A DNA stretch of 64,000 nt. Source: Qipengyuania sp. ABI-127-1. Lineage in GTDB: Bacteria > Pseudomonadota > Alphaproteobacteria > Sphingomonadales > Sphingomonadaceae. The notes below the pieces were generated by a model. The model saw nothing but the letters and a program-made list of their open reading frames with translations. It did not search any database and had not been told where the DNA came from. The stretch spans positions 1,460,501 to 1,524,500 of the forward strand of contig JALJCR010000001.1 in the NCBI GenBank assembly GCA_022953095.1. Direction: 5' to 3'. Shown here piece by piece: positions 58,801 to 64,000 of the stretch; positions within the stretch are counted from its first letter, which is position 1, and each line of letters begins with the position of its first letter. The translations under genes were made by a program, and so were the position numbers.

Positions 58801-59310
58801 ATGCTGACCGCCGCGCTCGCGCTTGCCTTCGCACAGGCCGCCGCACCTGCCGTCACGCCACCAGCGCAACCGCAATGCGAAGGTGTGAACCACGAGGCTT
58901 TCGATTTCTGGGTTGGCGAATGGGAGGTTTTTCCCAATGGCGGTGACGAGCGGGTGGCGGACAGCCTGATCGAGAAAGTCAGCGTCGGCTGCGCGATTCG
59001 CGAAACCTGGATGCCTGTGCAGGGGCGCGGTGGAACCAGCCTGAGCGCTTATGATCCGGCCACCGGCGGATGGCACCAATTATGGGTAGGCGGCGTGCCC
59101 GGGCGCGTCTTCTTCGACGGCGGCGCAGTCGACGGCGCCATGGTACTAACCGGCTATTGGGGCAGGAATGCACAGGGCAATCCTATGCTCGTGCGGATGA
59201 CCTATACGCTTGAAGAGGATGGCAGCGTGCGACAATACGGGCAGGCAAGCGCGGATCACGGGCGGACGTGGTCGGATGCCTTTGACTATATCTATCGCCG
59301 CAAGGAATAG
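58801..59310 (+). CDS. Exported DUF1579-like protein
   Basis: 169 residues from ATG 58801; TTG 58795 is an alternative. A short signal (LTAALALAFAQAAA) precedes a domain with FDFWVGEWEVFPNGG, YDPATGGWHQLWVGG and a C-terminal DYIYRR. This pattern resembles lipocalin-like DUF1579 proteins of unknown function. It is followed after 4 bases by the glutathione peroxidase gene. Confidence 0.78.
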   Translation: MLTAALALAFAQAAAPAVTPPAQPQCEGVNHEAFDFWVGEWEVFPNGGDERVADSLIEKVSVGCAIRETWMPVQGRGGTSLSAYDPATGGWHQLWVGGVPGRVFFDGGAVDGAMVLTGYWGRNAQGNPMLVRMTYTLEEDGSVRQYGQASADHGRTWSDAFDYIYRRKE

Positions 59311-59314
59311 CCCC

Positions 59315-59794
59315 GTGACCAGTATCGCCGATTTTACCGTCGCCACCAACACGGGCGACCAGCTCGACCTGAAAGAGAAACTCGGCAAGGTGCTGTTGGT
59401 GGTGAACACCGCCAGTAAGTGCGGCTTCACCCCGCAATATGACGGGTTGGAGGAGCTGTTTCAGGATTACAAGGACAAGGGCTTCGAAGTCCTCGCCTTT
59501 CCCTGCAACCAGTTCGGCAATCAGGAACCGGGAGACGCGGACGAGATTGCCGAATTCTGCAAGGTCAATTTCGGCCTCACCTTCCCGCTGATGGCCAAGG
59601 TCGACGTCAATGGCGACGACGCCAGCCCGCTGTTCGACTGGATGAAAGCCGAAAAGCCCGGACTGATGGGGTCGCGCGCGATCAAGTGGAACTTCACCAA
59701 ATTCCTGATCGACCGCGAAGGCAATGTCGTGAAGCGTTACGGCCCGGCCGATGCGCCCAAGACGATCGCCAAGGATATCGAAAAGCTTCTCTGA
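59315..59794 (+). CDS. Glutathione peroxidase
   Basis: 159 residues from a GTG at 59315 with AAGGA upstream. The active-site cysteine is C36 (NTASKCGFTPQY); the partner Gln and Trp are in FPCNQFGNQEP and IKWNFTKFLI. It reduces hydroperoxides in the cytoplasm using glutathione or thioredoxin. The long frame upstream is spurious. Confidence 0.94.
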   Translation: MTSIADFTVATNTGDQLDLKEKLGKVLLVVNTASKCGFTPQYDGLEELFQDYKDKGFEVLAFPCNQFGNQEPGDADEIAEFCKVNFGLTFPLMAKVDVNGDDASPLFDWMKAEKPGLMGSRAIKWNFTKFLIDREGNVVKRYGPADAPKTIAKDIEKLL

Positions 59795-59805
59795 GGTCTC
59801 GATAG

Positions 59806-59902
59806 TCATTGGGAGAAACCGCAGGCGGAGCCGACGTCGGCCTCCGGCCACCCGGCAATCCAGATAGGGAAGACCTGGATTGCTTCGCTACGCTCGCAAT
59901 GA
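59806..59902. repeat. Extragenic palindrome, TCATTGCGAG family, copy 2
   Basis: About 97 bases from TCATT (59806) to CTCGCAATGA (59902), with inner GCAATCC/GGATTGC. The left end is degraded (TCATTGGGAG). It separates gpx and dnaE. Confidence 0.75.
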
Positions 59903-59970
59903 CTGTGTGCGCTGAAATTCCTGTGGATGCAGCCCTTGGCCGACGGAGGCGCAATCCGCATATTGCAGCC

Positions 59971-62900
59971 ATGTCCTTCAAGCCCTTCGTCCCGTTTCGT
60001 ATCCTGTCGGCATATACGATGCTGGAGGGCGCGATCGATCCCAAGGCGATGGCCAAGCTGGCGAAAGAGCGCGGCTTTCCCGCCATGGCGATCGCCGACC
60101 GCAACGGGCTCTATGGTGCCGTGATGTTCGCCAATGCCTGCAAGGCCGAAGGCATCCAACCGATCATCGGCACGCTGCTGGGCGTCGCGCGCGATGCCGA
60201 GGGCAAGCAGGTCGACTACCTGCCGCTCTATGCGCAGGACGAAGCGGGATACGACAATCTCTGCCATCTCGTCTCGAAGGCGCATCTCGACCGCCCGCTG
60301 GAATTCGATCCGCATGTACGGATGGAGGATCTCGAGGGGCATACGGACGGGCTGATTGCCTTTACCGGGGCGAGCGAGGGCGGAGTGACGCGCCTGCTCG
60401 CCGAGGGGCAGCAGAGCCATGCCGAGGCCCTGCTTGACCGCTTGCAGGGCCTTTTCCCGGATCGGCTCTATATCGAACTCGCCCGGCGCGGGAACGAGGT
60501 GGAGGAACGCGCCGAGGCTGCCTTGGTCGAGCTTGCCTATGCGCGCGACTTGCCGCTCGTCGCGACCAACCCCGCCAATTTTGCCGAGCCGCATATGCAC
60601 AAGGCGCATGACGCCATGCTCTGTATCGCCGGTTCGACCCATGTCGATGCGGAGGAGCGCGCGCGGTCCAACCCCGAAAGTTTTGTGAAGACCTATCACA
60701 TGATGGACGAGGCCTTCGCCGACCTGCCCGAAGCGGTGCAGAACACGCTCGTCGTGGCGCAGCGCTGCGCCTACGCGCCGCCCTATCGCAAGCCGATCCT
60801 GCCCAGCCTCGCCGGCGACCTCGAGGGCGAGGCGCGCATGCTGGAAGAAGACGCGCGCAAGGGCCTCGAAGCGAGGCTCGAACCCTATGGCGAAATGAGC
60901 GAGGACGACCGCAAGGTCTATTTCGACCGGCTGAAATTCGAAGTCGACATCATCAACCAGATGGGTTTTCCCGGCTACTTCCTGATCGTTGCCGACTTCA
61001 TCAAATGGGCTAAGGACCATGATATTCCGGTGGGGCCGGGCCGTGGGTCGGGTGCGGGCAGCCTCGTCGCCTGGGCGCTGACGATTACCGATCTCGACCC
61101 GATCCAGCTGGGCCTGCTGTTCGAACGCTTTCTCAACCCGGAACGCGTCTCGATGCCCGACTTCGATATCGACTTCTGCGAAACGCGGCGGGGCGAGGTG
61201 ATCCGTTACGTCCAGCAGAAATACGGGCACGACCACGTCGCGCAGATCATCACCTTCGGCAAGCTGAAAGCGCGCGCCGTGCTGCGCGATACGGGCCGCA
61301 TCCTGCAGATGAGCTACGGCCATGTCGATCGGCTGTGCAAGATGGTGCCCAACCACCCGACCGACCCGTGGACGCTGCCGCGCGCCCTGAACGGCGCGGC
61401 CGATTTCAAGCGCGAATACGACAATGACAACGAGGTGAAACGTCTCGTCGATCTGGCGATGCAGCTCGAGGGCTTCCCGCGCAACAGCTCGACGCACGCC
61501 GCCGGCGTGGTGATTGGCGACCGTCCGCTGGCCAAGCTGGTCCCACTTTACCGCGATCCGCGTTCGGACATGCCGGTCACGCAATACGACATGAAGAATG
61601 TCGAGAGCTCCGGCCTCGTCAAATTCGACTTTCTCGGGTTGAAGACGCTGTCGGTGCTCAAGAAGGCGGTCGACCTGCTCAAGCGGCGTGAGATCGATAT
61701 CGACCTGTCGCAGCTCCCACTCGACGATCCCAAGGTCTACGAGCTGATGAAGGCGGGTAACACGGTCGGCGTGTTCCAGCTTGAATCGGAAGGCATGCGG
61801 CGCACGCTGACCGCGGTGAAGCCGACCAATTTCGGTGACATCATCGCGCTCGTCTCGCTCTATCGTCCCGGCCCGATGGACAACATCCCGCTGTTCGGCA
61901 AGCGCAAGGCTGGCGAGGTGGCGATCGAGTATCCGCATGCCAAGCTCGAAGGCATCCTCGCGGAGACCTACGGCATCTTCGTCTACCAGGAACAGGTCAT
62001 GCAGGCGGCGCAGATCCTCGCCGGATATTCGCTCGGCGATGCGGACCTGCTGCGCCGTGCGATGGGCAAGAAGGTCCAGGCGGAAATGGACGCGCAGCGC
62101 ATCCGCTTCGTCGAGGGCTGCAAGGAAGTCTCCGGGATCGAGAAGGCCGAGGCCAACGCGTTGTTCGACTTGATCGACAAGTTCGCCGGCTACGGCTTCA
62201 ACAAGTCGCACGCTGCCGCCTATGCGCTGCTCGCCTACCAGACCGCGTGGCTCAAGGCGCATTACCCGGAAGAATTCTACGCCGCATCGATGTGCTTCGA
62301 CATGCACCAGTCGGAAAAGCTGGCGATTTTCGTCGACGATGCCCGGCGCGGCGGGATCACAGTGCTGCCGCCTTCGCTCAACCACTCGGAGGCAGAATAT
62401 ACGGTCGAGCAAACCGACGACGGATATGCCGTGCGCTACGCGCTGGCAGGCATTCGCAATGTCGGCGAGCGCGCGATGGAAGCGATCGTGGAAGAGCGCG
62501 AGGCGGCGGGCAAGTTCGAGAGCCTGAAGGATTTGTTCGAGCGCCTCCCCAAGGGCTCGATGAATTCACGCCAGCTCGAAGCGCTGATCAGCGCGGGCGC
62601 CTTGGACGAATTCGAACCCAATCGCGCCAAGCTGATGGCCAATACCGACATGCTGCTGGCGGTCGCCGATGCGGCCGAGCGCGAACGGTCGAGCGGGCAG
62701 GCGGGCCTGTTCGGCGGCGAGGATGCTGCGGTCGACGACACGTTGCGGCTGAAGGATGCCGAAGACTGGTCGCTCAGCGAGGCGCGCAGCCGCGAGAAGG
62801 AGAATATGGGCTTTTCGTTCAAGGAACATGCGACGGCCGCCTATCGCGAAATCGCCAGTGCGCAGGGCGCTCGCTCGCACGCTTCGCTGATCGCGGGCGG

Positions 62901-63447
62901 TGTGCCGGGAGGCGGGCGCATGGGCGCGGTGATGGCGGTGCAGGTCGAAGGCGCGAACAAGGGCACTACGAAGCGCGGCAAACCTTTCATCCGTGCCGAT
63001 TTTTCCGACAGTTCGGGCCAGTTCAGCGCTGCCTGCTTCGAGGAAGGGCTGGTCGATAAATTCCTCGAATGGGCCGAGAACGGGACCTGCGTGAAACTCG
63101 ATGTCGAACTCGACAGTCCGAGCCCAGACGAACCGCCGCGGATCACCGTGCGCGGCGCGGTGCCGCTTGAGGCGGTGAAGGGCAGCATGGCGATGCTGCT
63201 CACGCTCGAGGTAGAGAGCGTCGATGCGCTCACCCAGCTTGCGCTGGAATTGGGCGAGGAAGGCGGCGGCGGCGACGAGGTGCTCGCCACATTGCTCACC
63301 GGAGACGCGACCCCGCCCGTAATGCGACTGGGGCGAACATTTTCTATCGACGGAGACGTCGCCGAACGCTTGGCAAGCGTGCCCGGTCTTGCCAAGGTGC
63401 AGTTGACCGCGCGACGGGGGAAGGCAAACTTGCGCCTCGTTGCCTGA
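59971..63447 (+). CDS. dnaE: DNA polymerase III alpha subunit
   Basis: 1158 residues. The polymerase catalytic aspartates are D397, D399 and D401 in MPDFDIDFCE; GPGRGSGAGSLVAWAL lies before them. The N-terminal PHP domain begins PFRILSAYTMLEGAIDP, where the metal-binding histidine of the usual RVHSDYS is absent, so PHP proofreading is unlikely. The OB fold (about 990-1075) and a C-terminal domain follow. The ATG at 59971 is the first start after the upstream repeat. The 868-residue frame on the other strand is an antisense artefact. Confidence 0.97.
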   Translation: MSFKPFVPFRILSAYTMLEGAIDPKAMAKLAKERGFPAMAIADRNGLYGAVMFANACKAEGIQPIIGTLLGVARDAEGKQVDYLPLYAQDEAGYDNLCHLVSKAHLDRPLEFDPHVRMEDLEGHTDGLIAFTGASEGGVTRLLAEGQQSHAEALLDRLQGLFPDRLYIELARRGNEVEERAEAALVELAYARDLPLVATNPANFAEPHMHKAHDAMLCIAGSTHVDAEERARSNPESFVKTYHMMDEAFADLPEAVQNTLVVAQRCAYAPPYRKPILPSLAGDLEGEARMLEEDARKGLEARLEPYGEMSEDDRKVYFDRLKFEVDIINQMGFPGYFLIVADFIKWAKDHDIPVGPGRGSGAGSLVAWALTITDLDPIQLGLLFERFLNPERVSMPDFDIDFCETRRGEVIRYVQQKYGHDHVAQIITFGKLKARAVLRDTGRILQMSYGHVDRLCKMVPNHPTDPWTLPRALNGAADFKREYDNDNEVKRLVDLAMQLEGFPRNSSTHAAGVVIGDRPLAKLVPLYRDPRSDMPVTQYDMKNVESSGLVKFDFLGLKTLSVLKKAVDLLKRREIDIDLSQLPLDDPKVYELMKAGNTVGVFQLESEGMRRTLTAVKPTNFGDIIALVSLYRPGPMDNIPLFGKRKAGEVAIEYPHAKLEGILAETYGIFVYQEQVMQAAQILAGYSLGDADLLRRAMGKKVQAEMDAQRIRFVEGCKEVSGIEKAEANALFDLIDKFAGYGFNKSHAAAYALLAYQTAWLKAHYPEEFYAASMCFDMHQSEKLAIFVDDARRGGITVLPPSLNHSEAEYTVEQTDDGYAVRYALAGIRNVGERAMEAIVEEREAAGKFESLKDLFERLPKGSMNSRQLEALISAGALDEFEPNRAKLMANTDMLLAVADAAERERSSGQAGLFGGEDAAVDDTLRLKDAEDWSLSEARSREKENMGFSFKEHATAAYREIASAQGARSHASLIAGGVPGGGRMGAVMAVQVEGANKGTTKRGKPFIRADFSDSSGQFSAACFEEGLVDKFLEWAENGTCVKLDVELDSPSPDEPPRITVRGAVPLEAVKGSMAMLLTLEVESVDALTQLALELGEEGGGGDEVLATLLTGDATPPVMRLGRTFSIDGDVAERLASVPGLAKVQLTARRGKANLRLVA

Positions 63448-63455
63448 AAACACAG

Positions 63456-63554
63456 TCATTGCGAGCAGAAGGCGCCGCAATCCATCACCCGCCGTCGCTC
63501 GCGACTGCGATGTTTGAAGCTGGATTGCCGCGTCGCCTTCGGCTCTTCGCGATG
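63456..63554. repeat. Extragenic palindrome, TCATTGCGAG family, copy 3
   Basis: About 99 bases from TCATTGCGAG (63456) to CTTCGCGATGA (63554), with inner GCAATCC/GGATTGC. It lies between dnaE and the acyl-CoA ligase gene, 23 bases before that gene's start. Confidence 0.8.
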
Positions 63555-63576
63555 ACCAAATTGGAGAGGAGAGAGT

Positions 63577-64000
63577 ATGCCGCTTGGCGCGATGCAGGAC
63601 TGGAACATGCGGATTTCGCATGTGATCGATCACGCAGCCCGGGAAGCCCCCACCCGTGAAATCGTTACCCGCTGGGCCGATGGTAGCGAAACCCGCACCG
63701 ACTGGGCGGGCATTCATCGCGATGCGCGGAAAATGAGCCAGGCGCTTCAGGCGCTCGGCCTGGAGAAGGGCGATAAGGTTGCCAGCCTGGCGATGAACCA
63801 TGCGCGCCACCTCGTCAGCTGGTTCGGCGTCGCGGGGATGGGCGGCGTGCTGCACACCTGCAACCCGCGCCTGTTCGAGGACCAGCTCGAATACATCGTC
63901 AACCACGCCGAAGACAAAGTCATGCTCTACGATGCGGCCTTCCAGCCGATCGTCGACAAGATGCGCGACAAATGGCCGACGGTCGAACACTATATCTGCT
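63577..64000 (+). CDS. Acyl-CoA ligase (AMP-binding), 3' end outside window
   Basis: 141 residues are visible: MPLGAMQDWNMRISHVIDHA, then VASLAMNHARHLVSWFGVAGMGGVLHTCNPRL. This matches the N-terminal part of long-chain fatty-acid-CoA ligases, which activate fatty acids with ATP. The ATP-binding P-loop signature lies beyond the edge. The start has a strong GGAGAGGAG site. Confidence 0.85.
   Translation, partial: MPLGAMQDWNMRISHVIDHAAREAPTREIVTRWADGSETRTDWAGIHRDARKMSQALQALGLEKGDKVASLAMNHARHLVSWFGVAGMGGVLHTCNPRLFEDQLEYIVNHAEDKVMLYDAAFQPIVDKMRDKWPTVEHYIC

Noticed and set aside
59806..62412. 868-residue open frame on the minus strand opposite dnaE
   Set aside because: Antisense to the well-supported dnaE, and composition follows dnaE codon positions.

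Overview
The window is a piece of high-G+C alphaproteobacterial chromosome. Gene content and protein style (bamD/recN/ligA neighbourhood, two-gene 2-oxoglutarate:ferredoxin oxidoreductase, sdhCDA, BlaI with an M56 peptidase, a DnaE with a degenerate PHP domain, many SDRs and beta-lactamase-fold proteins) point to Sphingomonadales, most likely Erythrobacteraceae. This is inferred from protein resemblance; no 16S or tRNA gene is present. Nearly all of the sequence is coding, and small intergenic repeats recur.

Layout. 1-5.4 kb: ferredoxin-NADP reductase (partial), a PAS-GGDEF-EAL-PilZ protein and lepA. 5.4-8.7 kb: an accessory patch that opens with a second, diverged copy of the lepA 3' tail, then a visibly AT-richer two-gene unit (unknown protein plus a dGTPase-type HD hydrolase), a truncated PUA/HNH-type gene start, and a toxin-antitoxin pair. 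8.8-13.5 kb: a terminase-small-subunit-like gene, then proline synthesis as divergent proCA and proB. 13.6-20.6 kb: bamD, a membrane GGDEF gene, recN, a DUF559 nuclease cassette bounded by inverted repeats, ligA carrying an in-frame palindromic repeat, and a CinA-like protein. 20.6-27.8 kb: an SDR, an FAD oxidase and a class A-like serine hydrolase, then a left-reading operon (SDR, subclass B3-like metallo-beta-lactamase, prmA, DUF2459, DUF2061). 28.0-31.2 kb: sdhC-sdhD-sdhA with no sdhB following, then a ParDE-type module. 31.3-40.3 kb: secreted peptidases, an Rrf2 regulator divergent from a globin operon (nitric-oxide type), a periplasmic cyclophilin, BlaI/M56, a zinc peptidase and 3-hydroxybutyrate dehydrogenase. 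40.3-48.2 kb: guaB, an rRNA methyltransferase, a TPR protein, rppH, an esterase and korAB. 48.2-58.4 kb: a second nuclease cassette (GxxExxY family) in inverted repeats, a DUF457-type membrane protein, photolyase plus cyclopropane-fatty-acid-synthase-like gene, a class C-like hydrolase, PilZ, SDR, purF, lolC and lolD. 58.4-64 kb: small proteins, glutathione peroxidase, dnaE and the start of an acyl-CoA ligase.

How it fits together. KorAB makes reduced ferredoxin that the first gene could pass to NADP. Two diguanylate cyclases and two PilZ proteins give a c-di-GMP theme. recN, ligA, phrB and dnaE form a DNA-maintenance set. The Rrf2-globin-DUF1971 set looks like a nitrosative-stress unit.

The most unusual features are two unrelated small PD-(D/E)XK-type nuclease genes, each packed tightly between imperfect inverted repeats (17.4 and 48.2 kb), the diverged lepA tail, and the AT-rich dGTPase unit beside it.
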